Shown here: positions 1-9,544 of the stretch, in pieces
How the letters are laid out: every line of letters begins with the position of its first letter
How positions within the stretch are numbered: the first letter of the stretch is position 1
NCBI RefSeq assembly: GCF_900115865.1
Contig: NZ_FOXY01000003.1
Location: 372,001 to 436,000 of the forward strand
Source of the DNA: Donghicola eburneus
GTDB taxonomy: Bacteria > Pseudomonadota > Alphaproteobacteria > Rhodobacterales > Rhodobacteraceae
Direction of reading: 5' to 3'
Length of the DNA stretch: 64,000 bases
The notes under the pieces: model-generated
Seen by the model: the letters and a program-made list of their open reading frames with translations, nothing else
The model's database searches: none
Told to the model about the DNA's origin: nothing
Program-made: the position numbers and the translations under genes

Positions 1-2380
1 CGATCATCGAGCGAAGGCGGGGCAGGCGCGATTCCTCGTAGGGGTGACCTTCGGCATCCTGTACCCAGAAAACGGCGGTCGCGTAGCCGTCCTTGGACGT
101 ATATGTACGCGCATCCACAACGTTCGCACCCACCAGCGCCAACGCGCCTGCAAGGCGGGCAAAGATGCCCGGGTGGTCCGCCATAGCAAAGCACGCGCGG
201 GTCGCGTCGCGGTCTGCATCCAGCTTCAGATCGATACGGATTTCGTCGTTTGGAATATCTTTGAGCAGTTCGGCAAAGATCGCGTGGGCCTGAAGCGGCA
301 GCCCGGTCCAGTAGGGCGGATAATGACGCTTGGTCTCTCGCTTGAAGGCGGCCTCGCTCCAGTCCGGCAGGGCGGCGCGAAGGGCTTTGCGGGCCTCGTT
401 GCCACGGGTTTCGCGGTTGATCTCTTCTAGACCGTGTTCCAGTGCGCGGGCAGTTTCCGCGTGGAGCTGGCGCAGCAGCATGGCTTTCCAGTTGTTCCAA
501 GTGTCGGGGCCCACGCCGCGAATATCGCAGACAGTCAAAATGGTCAGCAGGTCCAAACGTTTGCGGTTCTTCACGACCTTGGCGAAATCGCGGACCGTGC
601 GCGGATCAGAAATGTCCCGCTTTTGCGCCACGTCGGACATGAGCAGGTGGTAACGGACCAGCCACTCAACCGTCTCGCATTCCTCTTTCTTCAGGCCAAG
701 GCGGGGGGCCACACGGCGGGCGATCTGCGCGCCAAGGATCGAGTGATCTTCTGGACGGCCTTTGCCGATGTCGTGCAGCAGCATCGCAACGTAGAGCACT
801 TTGCGATTCACATCCCCTTCGAAAATCGAAGAGGCGAGGGGCAGGGGTTCTGTCAGCTCTTGGCGTTCGATCTGGGCCATCTGGCTGATGCACTGGATGG
901 TGTGCTCGTCCACAGTGTAGCTGTGGTACATGTTGAACTGCATCATCGCGACGATGGGCGCGAACTCAGGCATGAATGCCCCAAGGACGCCAAGTTCGTT
1001 CATCCGGCGCAGCGCACGCTCTGGATTGCCGCGTTTCAGCAGCAGCCCGAGGAAGATTTTGTTCGCCTCTTTGCTATTGCGCAAATTATCGTCGATCCGG
1101 TCCAGATTGCCCACGACCAAGCGCATGGCGTCGGGGTGGATGAGCAAACCGGTGCGCAAGGCTTCGTCAAAGAGACGTAGAAAGTTCAGGGGATCGGACA
1201 AGAACGCGTCTTCGTCCAGAATGGCGAGACGATTGTTGATTTCTTTGTAGCCGTCGCGCAGTTTTTTGCGGCGGCGGAACAGGGTCGCGAGCGAGGGGCC
1301 AGGCTTGTTGTGGCTCGCCTCGAGCGAGGTCAAGAAAATGCGGGTCAAATCGCCGACCGAGGTCGCGTGCCGGAAGTAATCCTGCATGAAGTGTTCGACC
1401 CCGCGGCGTCCGCCGGTGTCAACATAGCCCATGCGGCTGGCAACCTCGACTTGCAGGTCAAAGGTCAGCTGTTCGGTGGGACGGTTCGTGACCAAATGCA
1501 GATGGCAACGCGTGGCCCAGAGGAAATCCTCGGCCCGCACCAGCATTTCGTACTCTTCGCGAGTAAAAACGCCAAGGGGGACCAGATCCGCAGCATCATC
1601 GACGCCGTGCACGTATTTTGCGATCCAGAACATCGACTGCAGGTCGCGCAGGCCGCCTTTGCCTTCTTTTACGTTGGGTTCAACAACGTAGCGTTGGCCG
1701 CCTTGCTTTTCATGGCGCAGGTCCCGCTCTTCGAGCTTGGCAGCAATAAATTCGCGGCCCGTGGATTTGAACAGGTCATCGCGCAGGCGGTCGTGCAGCT
1801 TGTTGGACAGTGGCTCGTCACCCGCTAGATAGCGCTGCTCTAGCAGCGAGGTGCGGATGGTGAAATCCTCTTTGCCCAGACGCAGACAATCCGCAATCGT
1901 TCGGCTGGCGTGCCCGACTTTCATGCGCAGGTCCCAGAGCAGGTAGAGCATGGTTTCGATCACGCTCTCGGCCCAAGGGGTGATTTTATACGGGGTCAGG
2001 AACAGCAGATCGACGTCCGAAAACGGTGCCATATCCCCGCGTCCGTATCCGCCGACCGCCAGAACCGACAGCTTTTCGCCTTCGGTCGGGGTGGAAAGAG
2101 GATGGATATATTCCGCCGCGATCTTCAAAACAGCAATAACGATGCTGTCGGTCAGATAGGTATAGGCATGGGTCGTTTCGCGCGCTTTGAACGGGGCCTT
2201 GGCTAGGCCCTCGGCGATCGCTGCGCGGCCAGCCTTCTGGGCCTCCATCAGCAGCTTGAACGACGATTTGCGGAAGTCGGAAGAGTTGCCATCTGCAGCC
2301 TCGAAAGCCGCTGCGATGGCCTGGTCAATGGCTGCCCGGTCGAAGATCTCTTCGGCCGGACAAATCAGGTCTTTCGTCAT
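1..2380 (-). CDS. glnD: Bifunctional uridylyltransferase/uridylyl-removing enzyme GlnD (C-terminus cut off by window edge)
   Basis: GlnD senses glutamine and adds or removes UMP on PII signalling proteins, setting nitrogen assimilation. The frame is open from the ATG at 2380 to base 1, about 793 residues of a family that is usually about 900 or more, so only the C-terminal end is missing. Visible parts: the nucleotidyltransferase signature GGYGRGDMAPFSDVD near residue 108, the HD-domain motif LLHDIGKG near residue 535 (uridylyl-removing site), and the start of the first ACT domain near residue 725 (DHPGIFARLAG). It is transcribed leftward, just upstream of the end of the LpoA-like gene on the same strand. 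Identification is firm; the missing end cannot be assessed. Confidence 0.95.
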   Translation of the reverse strand, partial: MTKDLICPAEEIFDRAAIDQAIAAAFEAADGNSSDFRKSSFKLLMEAQKAGRAAIAEGLAKAPFKARETTHAYTYLTDSIVIAVLKIAAEYIHPLSTPTEGEKLSVLAVGGYGRGDMAPFSDVDLLFLTPYKITPWAESVIETMLYLLWDLRMKVGHASRTIADCLRLGKEDFTIRTSLLEQRYLAGDEPLSNKLHDRLRDDLFKSTGREFIAAKLEERDLRHEKQGGQRYVVEPNVKEGKGGLRDLQSMFWIAKYVHGVDDAADLVPLGVFTREEYEMLVRAEDFLWATRCHLHLVTNRPTEQLTFDLQVEVASRMGYVDTGGRRGVEHFMQDYFRHATSVGDLTRIFLTSLEASHNKPGPSLATLFRRRKKLRDGYKEINNRLAILDEDAFLSDPLNFLRLFDEALRTGLLIHPDAMRLVVGNLDRIDDNLRNSKEANKIFLGLLLKRGNPERALRRMNELGVLGAFMPEFAPIVAMMQFNMYHSYTVDEHTIQCISQMAQIERQELTEPLPLASSIFEGDVNRKVLYVAMLLHDIGKGRPEDHSILGAQIARRVAPRLGLKKEECETVEWLVRYHLLMSDVAQKRDISDPRTVRDFAKVVKNRKRLDLLTILTVCDIRGVGPDTWNNWKAMLLRQLHAETARALEHGLEEINRETRGNEARKALRAALPDWSEAAFKRETKRHYPPYWTGLPLQAHAIFAELLKDIPNDEIRIDLKLDADRDATRACFAMADHPGIFARLAGALALVGANVVDARTYTSKDGYATAVFWVQDAEGHPYEESRLPRLRSMI

Positions 2381-2404
2381 TTCTTTCCCTTAACCGGTGT
2401 CGGA

Positions 2405-3589
2405 TCAGAACCCGACACCGCTGAAGCTGCGCGGTGCGCCGTCAATTACGACCACCTGCTTATCGCGGATTGTTGCAACAGCAAGGCCACGATCGTTGGT
2501 TCCATCCGAATTCAGGCGGAAAATGCCCGTAACGCCCTCGAAACCCTGAGATTGGGTCAGGCTCTGACGGCTGAGCGCGTTCTGGCGGCCAGATGCCATC
2601 AACGCGCCGATGGCCGCGATCCCGTCATAGGCCAGACCGGCGATCGAATGCGCCGAGGTGCCGTAGGCGCCCTGATAGCGGGCGTTGAACTGCGCGGTGC
2701 GTCCCGGATCAGGCAGCGCGAACCAAGCGTTCTGCACGCCAGGCAGCTCGAGTGTCTGGGGCGGGATATCGAGACGGGTCAGGCTGATGTACTGGTGCTC
2801 TTCGGGGTTGATGCCATTCTCTGGCATCAGCTGGGTCAGGAGCGGCAGCGCACCGTCGGTGGTCGACGTGAGAAAGACGCTATCTGCTGCCAGCGCTGCA
2901 GACTTGATCTGCGGCATCGCATCAATAATCCCTTGCTGAGAGAAGGGGTGCACGACGCTGCCCGTTACCGTCACGCCTGCACGGCTAGCGGCTCCATTCA
3001 CGGCGTGTTGCGCCAATTGTCCCGCCAGATTGTCCGCGTAGATGCCTGCGACAGACTGTTTGCCTTGGGACTTGGCGTAGTTCATCAGCCGCATGGCCGA
3101 CGTTTCAAAGAGTGGGCCAAGGACGAACACGTTGTTGCCCGCGATCGTGCGGTTATTAGAGAAGGCGAGCACGTTCACGCCGCGCTGTGCGGCGACAACG
3201 CCTGCGGCATTCGCGGCATCGGCGTAGACCGGCCCGAGGATAATATCTGCACCATCATTGATCGCTGTGCTGGCCGCAGTCGTCGCGCCTGCTGCGCTGC
3301 CTGCTGTGCCGTACACGGTCATGTCAATGTTCGCACCATTCAGGTCTGCGATCGCCAAGCGTGCAGCGTTTTCGAGTGCCGTCGCCAGAACCTCGTCACC
3401 GGCCTGTCCGGTGCCGCGGGGCACCAGTAGCGCCACCTTGACCGTTTCACCCGATCCGGTGCGCGGTCCCGATCCGCCAGCTGACCGAGGGCCTACCGGC
3501 TCGCACGCGGCCAGAGCCAGAGCTGCTGCCGGAATGGCGGCCCATTTCGCGGCTTTAAAGGCTCGCGCTAAAAACTTGATGATTGCCAC
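2405..3589 (-). CDS. LpoA-like penicillin-binding protein activator / periplasmic-binding-fold lipoprotein
   Basis: A predicted lipoprotein with a type I periplasmic binding fold of the branched-chain amino acid receptor / LpoA superfamily. It starts with a charged stretch and hydrophobic segment ending in the lipobox LALAAC (Cys about residue 29), followed by a Gly/Ser-rich linker and the binding-protein domain (KVALLVPRG near residue 53). I chose the GTG start at 3589 because AGGGGGA lies eight bases upstream and because it places the lipobox correctly; an ATG ten codons earlier (3619) is possible. It is divergent from rsmI-yraN, matching the lpoA-rsmI-yraN neighbourhood of other proteobacteria, where LpoA activates a peptidoglycan synthase. 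That role is inferred from context and fold. Confidence 0.8.
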   Translation of the reverse strand: MAIIKFLARAFKAAKWAAIPAAALALAACEPVGPRSAGGSGPRTGSGETVKVALLVPRGTGQAGDEVLATALENAARLAIADLNGANIDMTVYGTAGSAAGATTAASTAINDGADIILGPVYADAANAAGVVAAQRGVNVLAFSNNRTIAGNNVFVLGPLFETSAMRLMNYAKSQGKQSVAGIYADNLAGQLAQHAVNGAASRAGVTVTGSVVHPFSQQGIIDAMPQIKSAALAADSVFLTSTTDGALPLLTQLMPENGINPEEHQYISLTRLDIPPQTLELPGVQNAWFALPDPGRTAQFNARYQGAYGTSAHSIAGLAYDGIAAIGALMASGRQNALSRQSLTQSQGFEGVTGIFRLNSDGTNDRGLAVATIRDKQVVVIDGAPRSFSGVGF

Positions 3590-3658
3590 TTCGGTTTCCC
3601 CCTGACACACAATGACCACAGAGCAGGTTGCTGAGGCGGATCATAGAGGACAAGGGGC

Positions 3659-4534
3659 ATGGGTCCAGTGGGTATTCAAAAAATCGAAAAACTCTCTTCA
3701 GGGTTGTATTTTGTAGCAACCCCGATTGGTAGTGCGCGGGATATCACATTGCGGGCACTAGATGTTTTGGCTTCGGCGGACGTGCTGGCAGCCGAAGACA
3801 CGCGGACCCTGCGTCACTTGATGGAAATCCACGGGATTGCTATCGGGGACCGCCAAATCGTGGCCTATCACGATCATAATGGGCCGCAGGCGCGGCCTCG
3901 CTTGATGGATGCCTTGGCTGCTGGAAAATCTGTAGCCTACGCGTCTGAAGCGGGCACGCCGCTGGTGGCCGATCCAGGGTTCCAGTTATCGAAGGATGCT
4001 ATTGCGGCCGGGCATCCGGTGCATGCCGCGCCGGGCGCTTCGGCTGTTTTGACGGCACTGACTATTGCCGGGCTGCCTACCGACAGGTTTCTGTTTGCTG
4101 GTTTCCTCCCAAACTCCAAGTCCCAAAGGAAATCGGCGCTCGTCGAACTCGGCCAAATTCCGGCAACACTTGTTTTCTACGAATCCCCAAAGCGGATCTC
4201 GGCCATGGTCGCGGATGCAGCCGAAACGCTGGGCGGTGATCGCGAGGTTGCGATCTGTCGGGAGCTGACGAAAAAATTCGAAGAGGTCATACGCGGCTCG
4301 TTGAGTGAAGTGTCCGAAATTTTGTCCAGTAGGCAGCTCAAAGGTGAAATTGTCGCGGTCATCGGGCGACAAACTTCAGAGGCTGTTAACCAAGAAACCA
4401 TTGAGGAGCAGCTAAGGGACGCACTTTCACGTATGTCTGTAAAAGACGCGAGTGATGCGATTGCCCAAGCGAACGCTCTTCCGCGCCGCAAGGTCTATCA
4501 AATGGCACTGAAAATCGGGAAGGACGCTGAATGA
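3659..4534 (+). CDS. rsmI: 16S rRNA (cytidine1402-2'-O)-methyltransferase RsmI
   Basis: A tetrapyrrole-methylase-fold SAM enzyme that 2'-O-methylates C1402 in the ribosomal decoding centre. Family signatures are clear: YFVATPIGSARDITLRAL at residues 17-34, AAEDTRTLRHL near residue 44, SEAGTPLVADPG near residue 96, and LVFYESPKRI near residue 170. The length of 291 residues is normal. The ATG at 3659 has AAGGGGC directly upstream. It overlaps yraN by four bases (ATGA), so the two are probably translationally coupled. Confidence 0.93.
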   Translation: MGPVGIQKIEKLSSGLYFVATPIGSARDITLRALDVLASADVLAAEDTRTLRHLMEIHGIAIGDRQIVAYHDHNGPQARPRLMDALAAGKSVAYASEAGTPLVADPGFQLSKDAIAAGHPVHAAPGASAVLTALTIAGLPTDRFLFAGFLPNSKSQRKSALVELGQIPATLVFYESPKRISAMVADAAETLGGDREVAICRELTKKFEEVIRGSLSEVSEILSSRQLKGEIVAVIGRQTSEAVNQETIEEQLRDALSRMSVKDASDAIAQANALPRRKVYQMALKIGKDAE

Positions 4535-4887
4535 GTGGCATGGTATCTTATCTCGCCGGTCATGCTGCCGAAAAAAGCGTGGCACTCAAATACCAATCAG
4601 AAGGCCATAAAATTCTGGCACGTCGTTGGCGCGGTAAATCTGGCGAAATCGATATTGTGGCCGAGAACGCATCAGGCTTGGTTTTCATTGAGGTCAAGGC
4701 GTCGAAAACGCATGGTCGAGCGGCCGAAGCTTTGGGCTATCGACAGCAGCAACGGTTAATGCGTGCAGCGCAAGAATATGCGGCTATTCACATGGGGCGT
4801 TTGGACGTCGATATGCGTGTGGATGTCGCGCTGATGGATAACTTTGGCGACATACAAATTCTGGAAAATGCGCTGATGGCAGCTTGA
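4531..4887 (+). CDS. YraN / UPF0102 family nuclease-like protein
   Basis: A small protein (118 residues) of the YraN/UPF0102 family, which has a restriction-endonuclease-like fold and no settled function. Conserved features seen: GHAAEKSVALKY near residue 10, the acidic catalytic-type pattern GEIDIVAE near residue 36, and FIEVKAS near residue 51, giving the E-D-E-K set of the fold. Its ATG overlaps the rsmI stop codon, a pairing found widely in proteobacteria. Family assignment is confident; the biochemical role is not known. Confidence 0.88.
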   Translation: MSGMVSYLAGHAAEKSVALKYQSEGHKILARRWRGKSGEIDIVAENASGLVFIEVKASKTHGRAAEALGYRQQQRLMRAAQEYAAIHMGRLDVDMRVDVALMDNFGDIQILENALMAA

Positions 4888-4947
4888 GCCATTGCAGTAG
4901 CGCGGCGCTGACGCCATGTATTCTCGCGACAGTGAAGGAGAAGCGCC

Positions 4948-5898
4948 ATGGCACTCAAAGTTGCATTTCAGATGGACCCCATCGGTCCGGTCAATATCGA
5001 GGCGGACAGCACATTTCGTCTGGCAGAAGAGGCTTTGGCGCGCGGCCACGAGATATTTTATTATCTGCCAGACCAGATGTTTTATCGCGAAGGCGAGGTT
5101 TACGCCGAGGTGTCACCCCTGACGGTGCGGCGTGTCAAAGGTGACCATTTTGAGCTAGGCGAAGCGGTTGTGCGTCCGTTGACCGAAATGGACGTCGTAT
5201 GGCTCCGTCAGGATCCGCCGTTTGACATGCACTACATCACGACGACGCACCTCCTTGACCGCATTAGTGACAAGACTTTGGTCGTGAACGATCCGTTTTG
5301 GGTGAGGAACTGCCCCGAGAAACTGATGGTGCTCGATTTCCCTGATCTCACGCCGCCAACCGCAATCGCCCGTAACCTTGCAACTTTGAAAGCATTCAAA
5401 GAGGACCATGGGGACATCATCGTGAAACCTCTTTACGGCAATGGTGGTGCGGGCGTTTTCAAGCTAACCAAGGACGATCGAAACCTTTCGTCGTTGTTCG
5501 AGACCTTCACGGGGTTCTCGCGTGAACCGCTCATCGCACAGAAATTCCTGCCTGCCGTGTCTGCAGGAGACAAGCGCGTGATCTTGGTTGATGGCGAGCC
5601 GGTCGGCGCCATTAACCGTGTTCCTGCAGCGGGCGAGACGCGGAGCAACATGCACGTGGGAGGCAAGCCCGAGAAGGTTGCTTTGACAGAGCGCGATTTG
5701 GAAATCTGCGCCAAGATTGGACCCACCTTGAAAGAAAAGGGCCTAATTTTTGTTGGTATCGATGTGATCGGCGACTGGCTGACCGAGATTAACGTGACCT
5801 CGCCCACCGGTATTCAAGAGCTCGAGCGCTTTGATGGTATCAACGTCGCCGGAAAGATTTGGGAAGTGATCGAAGGCAAGCGCGCGGCTCAAACCTAA
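4948..5898 (+). CDS. gshB: Glutathione synthetase
   Basis: An ATP-grasp ligase that joins gamma-glutamylcysteine and glycine to make glutathione in the cytoplasm. It begins [16 protein letters not shown], typical of GshB, and carries [12 protein letters not shown] near residue 87, [16 protein letters not shown] near residue 155 and [12 protein letters not shown] near residue 277. The length of 316 residues is normal. GAAGGAGAAG precedes the ATG. It follows yraN by 60 bases and runs convergently into yifB, the two coding regions overlapping by four bases at 5895-5898. Confidence 0.95.
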   Translation: MALKVAFQMDPIGPVNIEADSTFRLAEEALARGHEIFYYLPDQMFYREGEVYAEVSPLTVRRVKGDHFELGEAVVRPLTEMDVVWLRQDPPFDMHYITTTHLLDRISDKTLVVNDPFWVRNCPEKLMVLDFPDLTPPTAIARNLATLKAFKEDHGDIIVKPLYGNGGAGVFKLTKDDRNLSSLFETFTGFSREPLIAQKFLPAVSAGDKRVILVDGEPVGAINRVPAAGETRSNMHVGGKPEKVALTERDLEICAKIGPTLKEKGLIFVGIDVIGDWLTEINVTSPTGIQELERFDGINVAGKIWEVIEGKRAAQT

Positions 5899-7412
5899 GA
5901 CATCTCTCGCGTCAGGCTGAGGCGGTAGCTCACCGCCTCGGCGATGTGCGGTCGACGGACGCAATCGCTGTGGTCTAGGTCAGCGATCGTCCGCGCTACA
6001 CGTAACACTCGATGGTAACCTCTGGCGCTGAGCCCCATCTTTTCAGCGAAGCGGTGCAAAAGGTCACGTCCCTCGGCGTCCGGAGTTGCACACTGTGCGA
6101 GGATTTCGCCGCTACATTCTGCATTGGTTCTGACGGTCCCTTGGTTTTCGTATCGCACTGTTTGTACGGCACGGACGGCCGCAACTCGTTCAGCAATAGT
6201 TGCGCTCGTATCGCCCGTGGCGGGGAGGTCGAGGTCCTGATACCCAACTGGTGGCACTTCGAGCCGCATGTCGAAGCGGTCCATCAAAGGGCCGCTCACT
6301 TTGCCAAGATAGTCTTGCCCACACTTCGGCACACGGGCGCAGGCCTGCTCTGGATCCGTTAGATAGCCGCAGCGACACGGATTGGCAGCGGCCACAAGCA
6401 TGAAGCGGCAGGGGTAGCTCACATGCGCATTCGCGCGAGACACCATGATGTGCCCCGTTTCGATCGGCTGCCGAAGGGTTTCCAGCACATTGCGGGGAAA
6501 CTCAGGCAGTTCATCCAAAAAAAGTACCCCGTTATGGGCAAGGCTCATCTGCCCGGGTTTTGCGCCTTTGCCACCGCCAGCGATCGCAGCCATCGAGGCC
6601 GTGTGATGAGGCGTTTGGAAAGGGCGTTCTCGCGAGATGCCGCCTTCTTTGATCTGCCCAGCAACGGAATGGATCATGCTGGTTTCCAAAGCTTCCGATG
6701 GTGTCATCGGCGGCAGAATTCCGGGTAATCGCTCTGCCAGCATAGATTTGCCTGAGCCTGGCGTGCCGACAAGAAACAGGTGATGCCCGCCCGCTGCAGC
6801 GATTTCTAGGGCGCGTTTTGCGCGCTCTTGGCCACGCACGTCCCGTAAGCATTTGTGCTGTGCGGATTGTGTCACTTCGCCTGCGCGAGAGGGTTCAATG
6901 GGGGCCTGGCCGCTGAAGTGGCGCAAGATCGCGGCCACGTCCTTTGCCGCGATCACGGGGCAATCGCCGACCCAAGCGGCTTCGGGGCCAGAAGCAGCGG
7001 CACAAAGCAGCGTACGACCCTCTTCGGCTGCGGTCATCGCTGCGGGCAGGGCGCCCGAAACCTCGACGATGCGTCCGTCCAACGACAGCTCACCCAAAGA
7101 AGCAATGTCTTCTGCCGTGTCTGGGGGGATCGCGCCAATCGCGGCAAGCAGCGCAATCGCGATGGGTAAATCAAAGTGCGATCCCTCTTTGGGCAGGTCG
7201 GCAGGTGAGAGGTTGATCGTGATTTTTTTGGAGGGGAGGGCGATGGCCAGCGTCTCCAGTGTCGCGCGAACGCGCTCTTTGGCCTCTGACACGGCTTTGT
7301 CGGGCAATCCCACGACGGAAAAGGCGGGCAGACCGGCCGCGAGTGTGCACTGCACCTCGACCTGACGGGCGGTGACGCCCTCGAATGCGACTGTGTATGT
7401 TTTGGTAACCAA
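5895..7412 (-). CDS. YifB family Mg-chelatase-like AAA+ ATPase (ComM-related), TTG start
   Basis: A 505-residue AAA+ protein of the YifB/ComM family. ComM is a helicase aiding branch migration during natural transformation in some species; the role here is unproven. It has the N-terminal Lon-like fold ([18 protein letters not shown] near residue 18), Walker [11 protein letters not shown] near residue 216, the Walker B region [10 protein letters not shown] near residue 297, and a four-cysteine block near residues 347-364 (CRCGYL, CARVPKC). The family normally starts M-V-[ST][10 protein letters not shown]; here that codon is TTG, with GAGGGGC eight bases upstream and no ATG in frame nearby, so an unusual TTG start is likely. 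Confidence 0.9.
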   Translation of the reverse strand: MVTKTYTVAFEGVTARQVEVQCTLAAGLPAFSVVGLPDKAVSEAKERVRATLETLAIALPSKKITINLSPADLPKEGSHFDLPIAIALLAAIGAIPPDTAEDIASLGELSLDGRIVEVSGALPAAMTAAEEGRTLLCAAASGPEAAWVGDCPVIAAKDVAAILRHFSGQAPIEPSRAGEVTQSAQHKCLRDVRGQERAKRALEIAAAGGHHLFLVGTPGSGKSMLAERLPGILPPMTPSEALETSMIHSVAGQIKEGGISRERPFQTPHHTASMAAIAGGGKGAKPGQMSLAHNGVLFLDELPEFPRNVLETLRQPIETGHIMVSRANAHVSYPCRFMLVAAANPCRCGYLTDPEQACARVPKCGQDYLGKVSGPLMDRFDMRLEVPPVGYQDLDLPATGDTSATIAERVAAVRAVQTVRYENQGTVRTNAECSGEILAQCATPDAEGRDLLHRFAEKMGLSARGYHRVLRVARTIADLDHSDCVRRPHIAEAVSYRLSLTREMS

Positions 7413-7469
7413 GTGAACGCCCCTCGTCCCGATTGGGATAGCGCGCCCATGGTTGCCAGATTGTTAATG

Positions 7470-8042
7470 TCAGGGGAGTTGATTGAGACCCTCGAGCGCG
7501 AGCCCGCCCTGTGACAGGTCGAACGTGGTTAGAGACAAGGGGTCAATCTGGTGCCCAAGGGCTGCGTAGGCGTCAATGCCTTTGGCGCGCTGCACAAGTG
7601 ACAGGATGGGCCCCATGTGCGCTACGATTACCAGTGCCGGATGCTGTGAGGACAGCTCTAGTATAGTTTCCCAAACGCGGGTCGATAGGGCATTCCAGCT
7701 TTCTCCGTTCGGCGGGGCCGCGTCGCCTGGCTGCTCGTAGTATTGGCGTAATGCGGAGCCATATGCCGCATCCACGTCCTGCCATGTCCGGTCTTCCCAA
7801 TCCCCCATATGGATCTCTCGGAGTTCGTGGCGATGGGGCAAGCGTTCTCGGGCCGCCGCAATCGCATCACCAGTGGATCGGGCGCGAAGCAGGTCTGAAG
7901 AGACCACGACGGCACCTTCGGGCAGCGCATTTGATAGACGCGTCAGGGCGGCTGTGTCTGATAGATCTGCAGGCACATCCGTCCAGCCAATCAAGCGTTT
8001 AACGTGAGTCGGACCATGACGAACGAGGTAGAGCCGGCTCAT
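7470..8042 (-). CDS. Histidine phosphatase family protein, likely alpha-ribazole phosphatase (CobC-like)
   Basis: A 190-residue member of the histidine phosphatase superfamily, with the LVRHGPT motif at residues 6-12 that carries the phospho-accepting histidine, and a second conserved histidine in VIVAHMGPI near residue 140. It overlaps the cobU/cobP stop codon by four bases, so the two are probably one transcript. That context points to dephosphorylation of alpha-ribazole phosphate in cobalamin nucleotide-loop assembly. The superfamily is certain; the substrate is inferred from the neighbour. Confidence 0.8.
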   Translation of the reverse strand: MSRLYLVRHGPTHVKRLIGWTDVPADLSDTAALTRLSNALPEGAVVVSSDLLRARSTGDAIAAARERLPHRHELREIHMGDWEDRTWQDVDAAYGSALRQYYEQPGDAAPPNGESWNALSTRVWETILELSSQHPALVIVAHMGPILSLVQRAKGIDAYAALGHQIDPLSLTTFDLSQGGLALEGLNQLP

Positions 8043-8563
8043 GGGAGGTCCCCTTTCAACGCCAGCGGTAGGCCCGCCATCACGGTCACAACTAAATCTG
8101 CGCGGGCGGCTAAGTCGCGATTAAGGCGGCCCTGAGCCTCTCTGAATTGGCGGGCGAGGGCATTTTCGGGGACGATCCCCGCGCCGACTTCATTTGTTAC
8201 GATCACCACACGGCCCGGCGCGGTGGCCAATCCTGCGAAAAGCCTGTCTTTGGCGGCTGGCAAATCGCTCTGGCCAAGCAGGTAGTTCGTGAGCCACATC
8301 GTGGCACAATCTAACAGAGCAATCTCGTCCACCGCCATTGTGTCTAGACATTCTTCGGGCGCGAGCGGAGCTTCGACCGTCCGCCAGCCATCCTCTGCGC
8401 GGGCCTGTTGGTGTGCAGCGATCTTGGCGCGCATTTCGTCATCCCATGCCTGCGCTGTAGCAATATAAAGTCGCCGCCCCGAGCTCTGGCGCACAATGCT
8501 TTCGGCATAGTCGGATTTGCCGGAAGCGGCCCCGCCTAAAACCACGGTGAGATGTGGCAACAT
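8039..8563 (-). CDS. cobU: Bifunctional adenosylcobinamide kinase / adenosylcobinamide-phosphate guanylyltransferase
   Basis: CobU (CobP in the aerobic-pathway nomenclature) phosphorylates adenosylcobinamide and transfers GMP to it, a late step of B12 synthesis and salvage. It has a P-loop VLGGAASGKSDYAE at residues 8-21, the guanylyl-accepting histidine region KIAAHQQAR near residue 50, and the family C-terminal signature NEVGAGIVPENALARQFR near residues 121-138. Length 174 residues is normal. It precedes and overlaps the CobC-like phosphatase. No cobalamin riboswitch is visible upstream of it, unlike the one before nrdHIEF in this window. Confidence 0.93.
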   Translation of the reverse strand: MLPHLTVVLGGAASGKSDYAESIVRQSSGRRLYIATAQAWDDEMRAKIAAHQQARAEDGWRTVEAPLAPEECLDTMAVDEIALLDCATMWLTNYLLGQSDLPAAKDRLFAGLATAPGRVVIVTNEVGAGIVPENALARQFREAQGRLNRDLAARADLVVTVMAGLPLALKGDLP

Positions 8564-8665
8564 TTTTTTGCTCCTAATTGTGAACCAAAGTGGGGGCCTG
8601 TGCGTAGGTTATGCAGAAACCGAATTTAGGAACGCGTCAAGCGTACCATCGCACAGGGGGTGAAG

Positions 8666-9544
8666 ATGGCAGTATTGGATAGCCAGAGTGATCTTTCTCT
8701 TTCGCGCACCGCAATGAAGGCCGAGTTGCTGGACGCGGAAACGGAATTGGCCCTAGCCTACGCTTGGCGTGATCACCGAGACGAGGAAGCACTACACCGA
8801 CTGATTACCGCATACATGCGCCTTGCGATTTCGATGGCGGCGAAGTTCAAACGCTATGGCGCACCGATGAACGACCTGATCCAAGAGGCAGGTCTGGGCC
8901 TGATGAAGGCCGCCGACAAATTCGATCCTGACCGTGGTGTACGTTTTTCGACCTACGCGGTTTGGTGGATCAAAGCGTCCATCCAAGACTATGTGATGCG
9001 CAACTGGTCCATGGTTCGGACTGGGTCAACCAGCAGCCAGAAATCCCTGTTCTTTAACATGCGCCGTGTGCAAGCCCGTTTGGAACGCGAGGCTGCGTCG
9101 CGGGGCGAACATTTGGACCGCGCACAGTTGCACCAGCTGATTTCGACCGAAGTTGGCGTGCCTTTGGCGGATGTCCAGATGATGGAAGGGCGCCTGTCCG
9201 GCAATGATTTCTCCCTGAATGCCTCGCAGAGTACCGAGGACGAAGGACGCGAGTGGATCGACACGATCGAGGATGACAACGCGCAATCGTCCATGATGGT
9301 CGAAAACCAGCACGACACAGACCGTCTGCGCGATTGGCTGGTCGAGGCAATGGGCGCGCTAAACGAGCGCGAACGGTTCATTATCCGCGAGCGCAAACTG
9401 CGTGACGACGCGAGGACACTTGAAAGTCTTGGCAATGAACTTGGTTTGTCAAAAGAGCGCGTGCGTCAGCTTGAGGCAGCAGCCTATGTCAAAATGCGCA
9501 AGACGCTTGAAGGTGGCCGGAAAGAGGTGCATGCCTTCTTGTGA
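8666..9544 (+). CDS. rpoH: RNA polymerase sigma factor RpoH (sigma-32)
   Basis: Heat-shock type sigma factor. Region 2 is present as DLIQEAGLGLMKAADKF and GVRFSTYAVWWIKASIQ (about residues 70-112). The RpoH box QKSLFFNMRR (about residues 128-137) separates it from housekeeping sigma factors. Region 4 with its helix-turn-helix lies near residue 250 (LSKERVRQLE). The start could be GTG at 8660 or ATG at 8666; a GGGGG run abuts both, and ATG is preferred. Roseobacters often carry more than one RpoH paralogue, so which one this is cannot be said. The next gene overlaps its stop codon (TGATG). Confidence 0.93.
   Translation: MAVLDSQSDLSLSRTAMKAELLDAETELALAYAWRDHRDEEALHRLITAYMRLAISMAAKFKRYGAPMNDLIQEAGLGLMKAADKFDPDRGVRFSTYAVWWIKASIQDYVMRNWSMVRTGSTSSQKSLFFNMRRVQARLEREAASRGEHLDRAQLHQLISTEVGVPLADVQMMEGRLSGNDFSLNASQSTEDEGREWIDTIEDDNAQSSMMVENQHDTDRLRDWLVEAMGALNERERFIIRERKLRDDARTLESLGNELGLSKERVRQLEAAAYVKMRKTLEGGRKEVHAFL

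Noticed and set aside
434-1180. A 248-codon plus-strand frame inside glnD
   Set aside because: The minus strand has the clear GlnD domains in an uninterrupted frame; this is its complement.
8564-8665. Possible cobalamin riboswitch before cobU
   Set aside because: The 100-base gap lacks the B12 box and core; only the nrd leader has them.
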